Of a stretch of DNA of 64,000 nucleotides, positions 54,432 through 64,000 are shown one piece after another (the first letter of the stretch is position 1; each line of letters starts with the position of its first letter). The translations under genes and the position numbers were made by a program. Under the pieces are notes generated by a model, which worked only from the letters and a program-made list of their open reading frames with translations, did no database searches and was not told where the DNA came from. Origin of the DNA: Acidobacteriota bacterium (lineage in GTDB: Bacteria; Acidobacteriota; Vicinamibacteria; Marinacidobacterales; Marinacidobacteraceae); assembly GCA_009840635.1 (NCBI GenBank), contig VXNL01000098.1:1-64000 (forward strand), read 5' to 3'.

Positions 54432-56114
54432 ATGACGCGAAAGGCAACCCGATTCGGCCTGTTTCTGATCCTCGCTTCCGGGCTTGGCCTGCTGGCCTGT
54501 GGAGCGCCCGAGACGGAGGACCCGATGGCCCCCGCAACCGGCGCGCTCGGCGTCCGGGCTGACGGCGACACCGAAATCGCCCCCGACCTGTCGCAGGTTC
54601 CCGAGGAACTCCAGCAGATCTTCCAGCACATCGACGACAACGTCGACGCACACACCATGAACCTCCGCCGCTGGATCCAGCAGCCCAGCATCTCCAACTC
54701 CGGGGAAGGCATCCCCGAGTCCGCCCAGATGGTGAAGGGCTTCTTCGACCAGCTCGGCTGCCAGCAGTCGCAGGTCTACGAGATCCCGATGACCGAGTGG
54801 GGCCAACCCGGTAATCCGGTGGTCTACGCGAACTGCAACTACGGGGCGGAGCGCACGCTGCTCATCTACTGGATGTACGACACGATGCCCATCACCCAGC
54901 CCGAGGCCTGGGTGCTGCCGCCGTTCGACGGCGAGTTCACCGAGTTCGGCCCCTTCAAGAAGGTGATGATCGGCCGGGGCGCCACGAACTCCAAGGGCCC
55001 CCAGATGGTCCAGTGGAACGCGTTCCACTCCATCCTGGAAGTCACCGGAACCATGCCGGTGAACCTGATCTTCATCGCCGAGGGCGACGAGGAGCGGATG
55101 TCCATCGGCCTCCGCCAGTTCGTCCGCGAGAACCCGGATCTCTTCCGCGAGGCGGATGCGATGTACCGCTTCGGCTCCCAGTCCCGCTCCGGCGCCGCCG
55201 GGATCGGCGGCGGCTCGGAGGGCTGCGTCTACATCGAACTCACTACCAGCGGCGCGAGCTGGGGGCGAGGCCCGGTGGCCTCCAACATCCACGGGGCGCA
55301 CAAGCGTTCCACCGACGCCCCGGCGCTCCGGCACGTGAAGATGCTCTCCTCGCTCGTTTCCGAAGACGGGAACCGGGTCCACGTGCCGGGTTTCTACGAC
55401 GGCGCCGACCCGCTGAACGACGCCGAGGAGGCGATGTTCCAGAGTGCGGCCGAAAACCTCGATATGACGATCGCCGCCGAGAACATCGGGGTGGCCCGCT
55501 TCATTAGCGACGACCCTCTGACCTACCTGAAGAGCGCGCGCTACGGGATCTCCTTCAACATGGACGGCGTCTGGGCCGGCAACATGTACCCGGGCGGCGC
55601 CGGCGCGATCCTGCCGAACCGGATCACTTCCAAGCACAACATGCGCTACGTCCCGAGCATGGACGGCCTGGACATGGTCCAGAAGATCCGGGACTACCTC
55701 GACGAGCAGGGCTACGAGGACGTCGAGATGACGATCATCGGCGACGTGCCGTGGTCGAAGTCCAGCTATGACAACCGGGCGGCGGACTCGCTGCTCCGCA
55801 CCTACGACATTTTCGGGATCCGCTACCGGGATCCCATCGAGGGCGAGACCATCCTCGGCGGTTACTGGCCCGCCTATCTCTTCAGCGGCCGGGACGGAGA
55901 CTTCGCGGACGGAACCGACCTCTCGATGCCGATCGTGGGCGGGGCCGCCGGCCACGGCGGCGGCGCCCACGCGGCCAACGAGTTTTGGGTGATCGAGGGC
56001 GCCGGCGAGGTCTACGGGATTGCCGGCGCCGCGAAGTCGATCGCCACCTTCGTCTATGCCTACGCCGGACTGCTCCCCGACGCTCCGGCCGAGACGGGGA
56101 TGGACGAGGACTAG
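54432..56114 (+). CDS. M20-family metallohydrolase-like lipoprotein, copy 2
   Basis: 560 residues, the same length as copy 1 and nearly identical apart from scattered changes, mostly in the first 90 residues and near 260-310. The lipobox LGLLAC and the altered motifs WMYDTMPI and GRGATNSKGP are kept. A caaggag ribosome site precedes the ATG. Tandem duplication with conserved promoter suggests selection for dosage or recent origin. Same functional caveats as copy 1. Confidence 0.85.
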   Translation: MTRKATRFGLFLILASGLGLLACGAPETEDPMAPATGALGVRADGDTEIAPDLSQVPEELQQIFQHIDDNVDAHTMNLRRWIQQPSISNSGEGIPESAQMVKGFFDQLGCQQSQVYEIPMTEWGQPGNPVVYANCNYGAERTLLIYWMYDTMPITQPEAWVLPPFDGEFTEFGPFKKVMIGRGATNSKGPQMVQWNAFHSILEVTGTMPVNLIFIAEGDEERMSIGLRQFVRENPDLFREADAMYRFGSQSRSGAAGIGGGSEGCVYIELTTSGASWGRGPVASNIHGAHKRSTDAPALRHVKMLSSLVSEDGNRVHVPGFYDGADPLNDAEEAMFQSAAENLDMTIAAENIGVARFISDDPLTYLKSARYGISFNMDGVWAGNMYPGGAGAILPNRITSKHNMRYVPSMDGLDMVQKIRDYLDEQGYEDVEMTIIGDVPWSKSSYDNRAADSLLRTYDIFGIRYRDPIEGETILGGYWPAYLFSGRDGDFADGTDLSMPIVGGAAGHGGGAHAANEFWVIEGAGEVYGIAGAAKSIATFVYAYAGLLPDAPAETGMDED

Positions 56115-56231
56115 AGAGCTGCGGTCGCGCTCGCCCCGCGGACCCCGGCTCCCGGACGGGGGCCGGGTCCGACGCTTCGGGACGGCGAACAACCCCTGAG
56201 GCCCCAACAAACCACTCTGGAGGAACCGCCG

Positions 56232-56943
<712 letters not shown>

Positions 56944-56951
<8 letters not shown>

Positions 56952-58485
56952 GCGACTTCCACTGAACCGGGCGCAGATCCAGAGCCTGGTGCGCGAAATG
57001 CCGGCCGAGCGGCGCACGGCGCTCGAGACCGCTTCCCAGAGCCTTCGCCGCTATCCGCTTCGGACCGCGCTGACTCTCCTCGGGCTCGCGTTCGGGGTCG
57101 CCGCGCTGATGGCCACCATCGCCCTCGGGCGCGGGGCGCAGGGGGCGATCCGGGACCAGGTCCGCGCCGCGGGTCTCAACGTGATCGAGATCACCGCCGG
57201 GAACTACCGGACCCGCGGCGAGCGGCCGATCGGGGGCGTCGAAGCGCCGGCACGGCACGGGGCGGCGCTTCCGCCGGGCGCGCTCGAGCGCCTGCTCCGC
57301 AAGATCGAGCCGGTCGCGCTCGCGCATCCCGAGAACGACCCGATGGAAAAGCACGACCATCCGACGGCCGCCGAGCGGCTCGGGGACTCGGCCGCGGGTC
57401 TCGGCGCCGCCGCCACCCTCACGAGCGACGACGCGGAAGCGATCTCATCCGTGCCGGGAGTGGCCCATGTGGCGTCGGGCATCCATGAGAGCGTCCGGGT
57501 CTTCGCCGGCGACCGCCGCTGGTTCACGCGCCTTCACGGGACCGACGTGGACCTCGTGGAGATCCGCCGCTCGTTCGCGATGCAGCACGGAAGGTTCTTC
57601 AGTTCCGGCGAACTGCGGCGCTCCTCCCAGGTGGTGGTGCTCGGCAGCGTCGCCCGGGATCAGCTCTTCGGCCAGGACGAGGATCCGGTCGGCCGCGAGG
57701 TCACGATCTGGAACCAGGCCTTCGAGGTGGTCGGCGTTGTGGTGAGCACCAACTGGATGAATCCCGGTGCTCCCGGTGACGACGAGTTCGACGCGGTGTA
57801 CACCCCCTTCACGACGGTCCACCAGCTGCTCAACGTCACGAACCTCAACTCCATCACCGTCACGGCGGCCTCGTCCGGAAGAGTCACCGAGGTGTCGCGG
57901 GCCATCACCGATCTGCTCCGCGAGCGGCACGGCATCGGCGAGACCCAGGCCGACGACTTCACCGTGACCACCCAGGCGTCGGAAGTGCTCGGCAAGGGGC
58001 TCCATCCGAAGGTGGCCGAAACCCTCGCCGGCAACATTCCGAACCTGGAGCGCACCACCCTCGCCCAGCTCGCCTCCACCCTCGAGCGGTCCAGTCGGAC
58101 CATGTCGGCACTGCTGCTCGCCATCGCGCTCGTTTCGCTGATCGTGGGCGCGATCGGCATCTCGAACGTGATGCTGCTTTCGGTACGCGAGCGGATTCGC
58201 GAAATCGGACTCCGGATGGCGGTCGGAGCGCAGACCGGGGACGTCGGCAGTCAGTTCCTCACCGAATCGGTGCTCCTCGGCGCCGCGGGCGGTGTCCTCG
58301 GTGTCGTGATCGGAGCGGTCGCCGCCGTGGTGGTCGAGAGCTCCTTCGGGCTGGCCGTCGAGGTCTCGGTGGTCGCCGGCCTGATCTCGTTCGTAGTGGC
58401 GCTGCTCACCGGGGTGATCGCCGGCGTGAGCCCGGCGCGGCGGGCCGCGCGGCTCGATCCGATCGTCGCGCTCGGTTCGGAGTAG
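56944..58485 (+). CDS. MacB-type ABC transporter permease with extra insertion
   Basis: 513 residues with an N-terminal helix (about 42-62), a periplasmic domain and three C-terminal FtsX helices (about 380-500). Compared with the permease at 49.2 kb, it has about 55 extra residues after GNYRTRGERP that include MEKHDHP and an Ala/Gly-rich stretch, before the shared TSDDAEAI block. The start is GTG overlapping the ATPase gene by 8 bases. It forms a two-gene exporter with the ATPase; the substrate could be a peptide or lipoprotein. Confidence 0.88.
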
Positions 58486-58488
58486 CGG

Positions 58489-58587
58489 CTTGGAACGCCG
58501 GCTTCAGCCGGCACAGCCCGCCGAAGGCGGGCGGCGGGACCGGCCTCGTGCGCCGGGAGGGCGATGCCGGCCGCAGGCCGGCGCTCC
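58489..58587. repeat. REP-like hairpins between convergent genes (two units)
   Basis: Unit 1 (58489-58536) has cttggaacgccggcttca followed by gcccgccgaaggcgggc. Unit 2 (58563-58587) is inverted, with gatgccggccgcaggccggc and gctcc. Together they fill the gap between the convergent permease and GWxTD genes and could stop transcription both ways. Confidence 0.6.
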
Positions 58588-58595
58588 GAGCGCCT

Positions 58596-60809
58596 CTACT
58601 GGTTCCGCCGCTGTTCCCGCGATTGGGCGCCGCGCTCCGCTTCGGTGACCCGCGTCAGGGCCTCTTCCACCTGCGGCTGCTCCGCATCGAGCGCGAGCGA
58701 CCGCTCAAATGCCTCCCGGGCCCCCTCGAAGTCGGAAACCTGGAAGCGGGCGAGCCCGAGGAGATTCAGGCTCTGGGTGTCCGGGTTCTCGAGGAGGATG
58801 GCTCTCGCGAGCAGGTCCTCCGCCTCTTCGTAGCGGGCCAGGTGGAAGTACGCCTCTCCGAGCACCCGGAGCAGAGCGTAGCGATCCTGGACATGCTCGT
58901 AGACGGGCTCAAGCAGTTCTACAACCCTCGACGGGTTGCCCGCCTCGACCTCGAGCTGGGCGAGGAGTTCCCGCGCGCGTCCGAGACGGGGCGCCATGGC
59001 GACCGCTTGCTCGACCATCGGCCGGGCTTCTTCCGTCCGTTCGAGCGCCATCAACTGCTCGCCAATGGCGAGGCTGGTGAAGCCGGGGTTCTCCGGGCCG
59101 AACGGGAGCATGGTGCCGTGGAAGCCCGCTTCGAGCAGGTCCCCCCGGGGAGACACCGAGAACTCCGCACGGCGTGAAGACAGCGTGCCTCCGGCCCGGT
59201 CGAGCAACTCCACCTGGAGTTCATAGCGGCCCGCTCCGATGTCGAGGAGGGAGAAGTCGAGCGCCACGAGAGCGGTCGCCGCGTCCGGCTCCGCCGACTC
59301 GTCGCTCGTGTAGATCACATCACCGTCGGTGAGCGGGTCGCGGCTCACGATCCGGAAACGGACGGATGCGCCATCAGGCGCGCTTTCGGGCGCGACCGCG
59401 GCGACGAAATTGTCCCCGATCGTGTACACCGCCTGCGGATTCGGCACGACGCCGGAAAAGCCGATCCGGAAGGGGCGGTACTGCGCGCGGCCGGCCTCGA
59501 TGCGCCGTCCGAGGACCAGGTCGCTGAGGCGCGGGGTGCCGTCGCGGGGAGGCACGGTGACATCCGTTTCCACCAGGGTGTAGCTCTTCGCGCAATCCTC
59601 TTCGTCCCGCGAGGCGCACGCCCGGTTCCGAAGCACGATCCGGATCGTGTGATCTCCCGGAACCAGGGGCAGCACCCCGGACCAGGAGAACGGACGCTGC
59701 AAGGTCCCGCGGGCCTGTTCATCGGTCAGCGAGACGAACGACTCCTTCCGGAACTCGGTCACCACCTGCTCCGGGTCGTCGCGGAGGACAGCTTCAACGG
59801 TGCCGATGAACGAGGTGTCATAGGTGGCGCGATCCTCGTTGCGGATGAAGGCGGTGTATTGGGCGTCCACCTGGACCACCCAGTGCAGGAAGGAGGCGTT
59901 CTCGGGACCGGGAAGCACCGCCACTGCCCCGTACCCGGGCACGTAGGTGAACAGGTAGTCGGCCTCGATGGCGCCGCGCTCGAAGTCGAGCCGGTCGGCG
60001 TAGCTGTCATCCAGCCCCCGGAACGGCACCTCGTGGATGTCCCCGAGCAAGGACAGCGAGCCGAAAGGCACCGCCTGGAACCGGGTGATGTCCTGCTCGT
60101 CGGTGCGGAAGGACATGGCGGCGTTCGCGATCTCGGGGTCGAACTCGTAGAGGATTTCGTAGGCGCGCTCCACCTCGTCCCGGAAGTCGCGCCGCTCCGG
60201 CTGGTAGCCGGTCAGGAGCGCCGTCGGTCCGTCCGATATGGGGTCGTAGAGCTGCAACTCCCCGACGCCGTGGCGCCTCCAGAAGAGCAGGTAGAAGAAG
60301 GCCGGGAGTCCGAAACGCTTCAACTCGGAGTTGTTGTAGAACCAGAGTTCGGTCGGGTAGATCTCGTCGCGGGCCTCGTAGTTCTGGATGGAACGGGGCG
60401 GCCCGAGCAGGATGTAGTAGCGGCCGCGGTCGGTCTGCCAACCCTCGCGGAAGGTCGAGCGGCCGAACCAGTTGTTCACGTAGTCGAGCCGTTCGTAGTG
60501 CTCGACCTGGAACTCGTTCTCCGGCGTGGAGGGGTTGTGGTCACGCTTGCGCCAGAAGGCGTCCCTGAACGCGTTGCGCTGGGTTTCCGAGGTCAGGTTC
60601 AGGAACACGCGCTTCTCGCGATCCGTGATGAGGTAGGGCACCTCTTCCTCGAACCACACGCGCCAGGGCTCCGGGAGAGCGGCGATCTGTTCCTTTTCGC
60701 TCAGCTCTTCCTGCGCCGCCGCGAGCCCAACCCCGAAAACTCCCGAAACAAGGAGCGCCGCACACAGCAGCCGCGCCCCGCGAAATCTCGACTTCATGGC
60801 CCGGATCAT
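58596..60809 (-). CDS. GWxTD-domain protein with C-terminal TPRs
   Basis: About 737 residues from the ATG at 60809 (an ATG at 60797 is also possible). A signal peptide ends VFGVGLAAAQ. The GWxTD domain is at about 30-150 with the motif EGWQTDRGRYYILLGPP. A beta-rich middle region and three or four TPRs near 610-720 follow. GWxTD proteins are common in Acidobacteriota and of unknown function, probably periplasmic. The frame is open upstream of the chosen start but has no ribosome site. It is divergent from the TPR gene at 60925. Confidence 0.85.
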   Translation of the reverse strand: MIRAMKSRFRGARLLCAALLVSGVFGVGLAAAQEELSEKEQIAALPEPWRVWFEEEVPYLITDREKRVFLNLTSETQRNAFRDAFWRKRDHNPSTPENEFQVEHYERLDYVNNWFGRSTFREGWQTDRGRYYILLGPPRSIQNYEARDEIYPTELWFYNNSELKRFGLPAFFYLLFWRRHGVGELQLYDPISDGPTALLTGYQPERRDFRDEVERAYEILYEFDPEIANAAMSFRTDEQDITRFQAVPFGSLSLLGDIHEVPFRGLDDSYADRLDFERGAIEADYLFTYVPGYGAVAVLPGPENASFLHWVVQVDAQYTAFIRNEDRATYDTSFIGTVEAVLRDDPEQVVTEFRKESFVSLTDEQARGTLQRPFSWSGVLPLVPGDHTIRIVLRNRACASRDEEDCAKSYTLVETDVTVPPRDGTPRLSDLVLGRRIEAGRAQYRPFRIGFSGVVPNPQAVYTIGDNFVAAVAPESAPDGASVRFRIVSRDPLTDGDVIYTSDESAEPDAATALVALDFSLLDIGAGRYELQVELLDRAGGTLSSRRAEFSVSPRGDLLEAGFHGTMLPFGPENPGFTSLAIGEQLMALERTEEARPMVEQAVAMAPRLGRARELLAQLEVEAGNPSRVVELLEPVYEHVQDRYALLRVLGEAYFHLARYEEAEDLLARAILLENPDTQSLNLLGLARFQVSDFEGAREAFERSLALDAEQPQVEEALTRVTEAERGAQSREQRRNQ

Positions 60810-60924
60810 GGTAGTCCCCGCGATACCGGCGCGCAAAGTGCGGGGCGGTTCAGCCTGGGAGTCCCAGGCAACGGTTCCCCCGCCGGTCTCCTCCTGAATC
60901 TTGCGATACTCCGTTCCGCAGACG

Positions 60925-62442
60925 ATGAGGCTGTTCTCCCACCGCGCGGGCCACGTGCTGGCCCTGCTCGCCGTCGTTTCGGCCGCAGGGGCAGCGCAAC
61001 CGAACCCGGTCGAGACCGCCCGGCAATTGGTGGAGCAGGGCCGGATCGAAGAGGCCATTCCCTACCTGGAGCGGGCGCGGAGCGCCGATCCCACGAATCC
61101 GCAGGCACTCTGGATGCTCGCGGTGGCCCGGTTGCGGCTCGGCGATTTCCCCGAGGCGGCCGCGCTCGCCGAAGAGTTCGGCCGGCTGGTTCCGGAAAAC
61201 ACGACGGGACCGCTGCTCCGCGCGAGCGCGTTGACCGCCCTCGGGCGGCTTCCCGAAGCCGCAGCGGCCCTCCGCGAGGTCCTGGCGCTGGATCCCCGGC
61301 ACCCCGAGGCGCGCCGGGACCTGGCCGTCCTGCTCGGCAGGATGGGAGAAGGGGAGGAAGCGATTCGAAGGTTGGAGGAACTTCGGAGCGAGTATCCGGG
61401 CCGACCCGAGGTGCTGGCGCCCCTCGGCGTGCTCTTTGTGCAGGCCGGGCGGAGGCCGGAGGGTATTTCGGCGCTACAGCAGGCGGCACAGGTGAATCCC
61501 GATTCCTTCGAGGCGCGTCACCATCTGGGCGCGCTCTATTCGGAACTCGGACAGTACGAGATGGCCGAACCCCACCTGGCGGCCGCGCTGAGGCTCCAGC
61601 CGGGCAATCCCGGCACGCTGTTCGAGACCTGTCTCCTGCGTTCGCGCGAAGAGCGGCTCGAGGAGGCCCGGGAGGCATGCGCCGAGGCCGCCCGGACAGC
61701 TCCCGAGAACGCGGAGGCGCAGTTTGCGAATGGCGACGTACTGCACTATCTCCAGGAGGGAGAGGAAGCCGAGGGAGCCTACCGGGAGGCGATCCGGCTG
61801 AACCCGCACCACTCCCGGGCCCGGTTCCGTCTCGGCCTGCTGCTCCACGAGGCCGGGCGCAGCGCCGAGGCGATCCCGGTGCTGACGCCGGCGGTCGAGG
61901 AGGCGGGCGCCTTGCCGAACCCGGAGCACCTCGCGGGCGGCTTGACGACGCTCGGACAGGCTCTGGCGGCGGTGGACGATACGGACGGAGCCGCCCGCCG
62001 GCTGGAAGCGGCCATCGCGGCCGCTCCCACCCTCCCCGAACCCCACCTCCACCTGGGGAACCTGCTGGCGCGGAGCGGCGATCCCGCCCAGGCGGAGAAG
62101 GGCCGCGGACACCTCCAGCGATTCGCCGAACTCCGGCAGTTCTCCGATCGGACGAACGAACTGAAGGCGATGGTCAATGCGAACCCGGGGGCCCGCGAGC
62201 CCAAGATGGCGCTGATCGCCCATCTGATCGTCGGCGGGGCGCCCGGCCTCGCGGTCGAGGAGTCCGGCCGGCTGCTGGCCCTGGCTGCCGCCGAACCCGT
62301 GCACCACCTGCTCTACGCCGAGTCGCTGGCAGCGAGCGGCCAGCCGGAGGAGGCGCTCGGGGTACTCGAAGCCGCGCTTTCCGACTGGCCGGACAACGCC
62401 GAACTCCTCGCAGCGGCGACGCGCCTCGGCCGGAACCGGTGA
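60925..62442 (+). CDS. Exported TPR protein paired with CRTAC1-like gene
   Basis: 505 residues from the ATG at 60925; a TTG at 60901 is an alternative. A signal peptide (MRLFSHRAGHVLALLAVVSA) is followed by about twelve tetratricopeptide repeats across the whole protein, such as NPQALWMLAVARLRLGDFPE and EARHHLGALYSELGQYEMAE. It is a scaffold rather than an enzyme. The stop overlaps the GTG of the CRTAC1-like gene by 4 bases, the reverse of the order at 28.9-32.1 kb. Confidence 0.85.
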   Translation: MRLFSHRAGHVLALLAVVSAAGAAQPNPVETARQLVEQGRIEEAIPYLERARSADPTNPQALWMLAVARLRLGDFPEAAALAEEFGRLVPENTTGPLLRASALTALGRLPEAAAALREVLALDPRHPEARRDLAVLLGRMGEGEEAIRRLEELRSEYPGRPEVLAPLGVLFVQAGRRPEGISALQQAAQVNPDSFEARHHLGALYSELGQYEMAEPHLAAALRLQPGNPGTLFETCLLRSREERLEEAREACAEAARTAPENAEAQFANGDVLHYLQEGEEAEGAYREAIRLNPHHSRARFRLGLLLHEAGRSAEAIPVLTPAVEEAGALPNPEHLAGGLTTLGQALAAVDDTDGAARRLEAAIAAAPTLPEPHLHLGNLLARSGDPAQAEKGRGHLQRFAELRQFSDRTNELKAMVNANPGAREPKMALIAHLIVGGAPGLAVEESGRLLALAAAEPVHHLLYAESLAASGQPEEALGVLEAALSDWPDNAELLAAATRLGRNR

Positions 62443-64000
62443 CGTTCGGACGGCGTCGCCCCTGGCGCTACATCTCCGCCGCGCTCGCGATCCTCTTCCT
62501 CCTGCCGGGGTCGGCCGGGTTCAGCGCCACCGGCGGCCAGATCCGTCTCGAGGAAGTGAGCGGAGCCAGCGGAATCGACTACCGGAACGTGAGCGGAGAG
62601 CCGGAAAAGCGGTTCATCGTCTCTTCCCTCGGGGCGGGCGCCGGCCTCCTCGACTATGACCAGGACGGCGACCTCGACCTCTACCTCGTCAACGGCGCCC
62701 CGCTGGAAGACCGGACCCCCGGTCCCGGGCTGCCGAACCAGCTCTTCCGGAACGAAGGGGGATTCCGGTTCAGCGACCAGACCGAGGCCGCGGGCGTCGG
62801 CGACACCGGCTGGGGTTACGGAGTCGCGGCGGGGGACGTCGACAACGACGGCTTCCCGGACCTCTACGTCACGAATCTGGGCGAAAACGTCCTCTACCGA
62901 AACCGGGGGGACGGCACCTTCGAGCGCGTCCCCGCCGCCGGTGGCGCTTCGCACCCCGGTTACTCCACCTCCGCGGCGTTCCTCGACGCCGAAGGCGACG
63001 GCGACCTGGACCTGGTGGTGCTGGGTTACACGGAGGACTCCATCGAGTCGCTCCCGCTCCCGGGCGCCGCGGCGAGCTGCGTCTGGTTCGGGCTTCCGGT
63101 CTTTTGCGGTCCCTCCGGGCTGATTCCGGCGGAAGACGGGTTCTTCCGGAATCGGGGCGACGGGACGTTCGAGGATTTCACCACGGGGTCGGGGATTGCC
63201 GCGGCCGAGGCCGGCTACGGCCTGGGGGTGGTCGCGGGAGACCTGGACGCGGATGGGGACACCGACCTCTACGTTGCGAACGACTCGGTGCCGAACCACC
63301 TCTTCGTGAACGACGGCCAGGGGAGGTTCAGCGAACAGGCGCTCCTCTCCGGGACCGCCTACAACGTGGACGGCCTCGCCCAGGCGGGGATGGGGGTGGA
63401 CGCCGGCGACTTCGACGAGGACGGCCAGCTCGATCTCTTCGTGACGAACTTCTCCCACGACACGAACACGGCCTACCGGAACGCGGGAAGCGGTTTCTTC
63501 GAGGACAGCACCACCCGGAACGAGCTGCGGATGCCGGGCTGGTTCTACCTGGGCTGGGGGACCCGGTTCATCGACCTGGACGCCGACGGGTGGCTCGATC
63601 TCTTCGTCGCCAACGGACACGTCTACCCGGACGCCGAAGCCGCCGGCAGCGGCACGCGCTACCTGATGAAGAACCAGATCTTCCGGAACCAGGGCGGCGG
63701 GACGTTTCTCGAAGACGAGTGGGACGGGCCGGAACGCTCGAGCCGGGGGGTCGCCTTCGGGGACCTCGACGGCGACGCGCTACCCGACCTGGTGGTCGTG
63801 AACATCGATGAGGAAGCGGCGCTGTTCCGGAACGCGAGCGGGGGCCGCGGGGTCACGTTACAGCCTGTGGGCACCCGGGCGCCGCGTGACGGGACCGGGG
63901 CCCGGGTGGCGTTCTCCACCGGGGACGGGGTGCAGCGACTCCGTGAGGCGCACCGCAGCGGGAGTTTCCTGTCGTCGAACGATCCGCGCGTGCACCTCGG
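62439..64000 (+). CDS. CRTAC1-like exported protein (C-terminus cut by window edge)
   Basis: The frame is open from a GTG at 62439 to the right edge (520 codons). A signal peptide (about 1-32, IFLLPGSAGF-like hydrophobic core) precedes seven FG-GAP/VCBS blades with D-x-D-x-D-G-x-x-D cores, for example DYDQDGDLDLYLVNG and DFDEDGQLDLFVTNF. An ASPIC/UnbV domain begins near residue 470 (GARVAFSTGDGVQRLRE, GSFLSSNDPRVHLG). It is translationally coupled to the TPR gene upstream. Same family as the gene at 28870, with two loop cysteines near 210 not found there. Confidence 0.88.
   Translation, partial: MTFGRRRPWRYISAALAILFLLPGSAGFSATGGQIRLEEVSGASGIDYRNVSGEPEKRFIVSSLGAGAGLLDYDQDGDLDLYLVNGAPLEDRTPGPGLPNQLFRNEGGFRFSDQTEAAGVGDTGWGYGVAAGDVDNDGFPDLYVTNLGENVLYRNRGDGTFERVPAAGGASHPGYSTSAAFLDAEGDGDLDLVVLGYTEDSIESLPLPGAAASCVWFGLPVFCGPSGLIPAEDGFFRNRGDGTFEDFTTGSGIAAAEAGYGLGVVAGDLDADGDTDLYVANDSVPNHLFVNDGQGRFSEQALLSGTAYNVDGLAQAGMGVDAGDFDEDGQLDLFVTNFSHDTNTAYRNAGSGFFEDSTTRNELRMPGWFYLGWGTRFIDLDADGWLDLFVANGHVYPDAEAAGSGTRYLMKNQIFRNQGGGTFLEDEWDGPERSSRGVAFGDLDGDALPDLVVVNIDEEAALFRNASGGRGVTLQPVGTRAPRDGTGARVAFSTGDGVQRLREAHRSGSFLSSNDPRVHL

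Overview
The window is high-GC bacterial DNA with tightly packed genes, frequent GTG and TTG starts, and many 4-bp stop/start overlaps. LptD, Oar-type TonB-dependent receptors and abundant lipoprotein signals indicate a diderm. The mix of futalosine menaquinone genes, receptors with an N-terminal carboxypeptidase-regulatory-like domain, CRTAC1/ASPIC proteins, TPR proteins and a GWxTD protein points to an Acidobacteriota-like heterotroph (Thermoanaerobaculia or Vicinamibacteria type). That placement is inference from gene content, not from a marker gene. I saw no rRNA, tRNA, CRISPR array, transposase or phage gene.

Bases 1-21,500 are mostly housekeeping. A lysine-rich histone H1-like gene runs off the left edge. 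Next come a menaquinone block (mqnP-ubiX-mqnE-mqnA-mqnC), a CNNM/CorC-type transporter, and tilS-ftsH-cdaA-cdaR-lepB, which joins tRNA modification, membrane proteolysis, c-di-AMP synthesis and protein export. A leftward block holds yggS, a DinG-type helicase, glyA, a UbiA prenyltransferase coupled to a DUF92/VTE6-like kinase, lptD and an Nfu-type Fe-S protein.

Bases 21,500-49,000 are an accessory, secretion-oriented region. It has five paralogous receptors: one at 21.9 kb, a tandem pair on + at 32.3-38.4 kb (the first broken by a 1-base insertion), and a tandem pair on - at 42.5-48.9 kb. Around them lie a matrixin-type metalloprotease operon, a DUF4097 repeat protein, a CRTAC1/TPR pair, a seven-haem cytochrome c/TPR lipoprotein, an NHL-propeller lipoprotein and a MazEF toxin-antitoxin pair.

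Bases 49,000-64,000 hold MacB-type ABC genes, a Met/His-rich lipoprotein, a DUF885 peptidase-like gene, a tandem duplication of an M20-family lipoprotein with altered metal-ligand motifs, a GWxTD/TPR protein, and a second TPR/CRTAC1 pair running off the right edge. Receptors, secreted or lipid-anchored peptidases and export pumps together suggest a peptide- or protein-scavenging lifestyle (inference).

Two families of short dispersed repeats lie between genes. One is a mosaic, partly palindromic element (about 2.1, 5.4 and 12.5 kb). The other is a REP-like hairpin, found in the gap of three convergent gene pairs and in two same-strand gaps.
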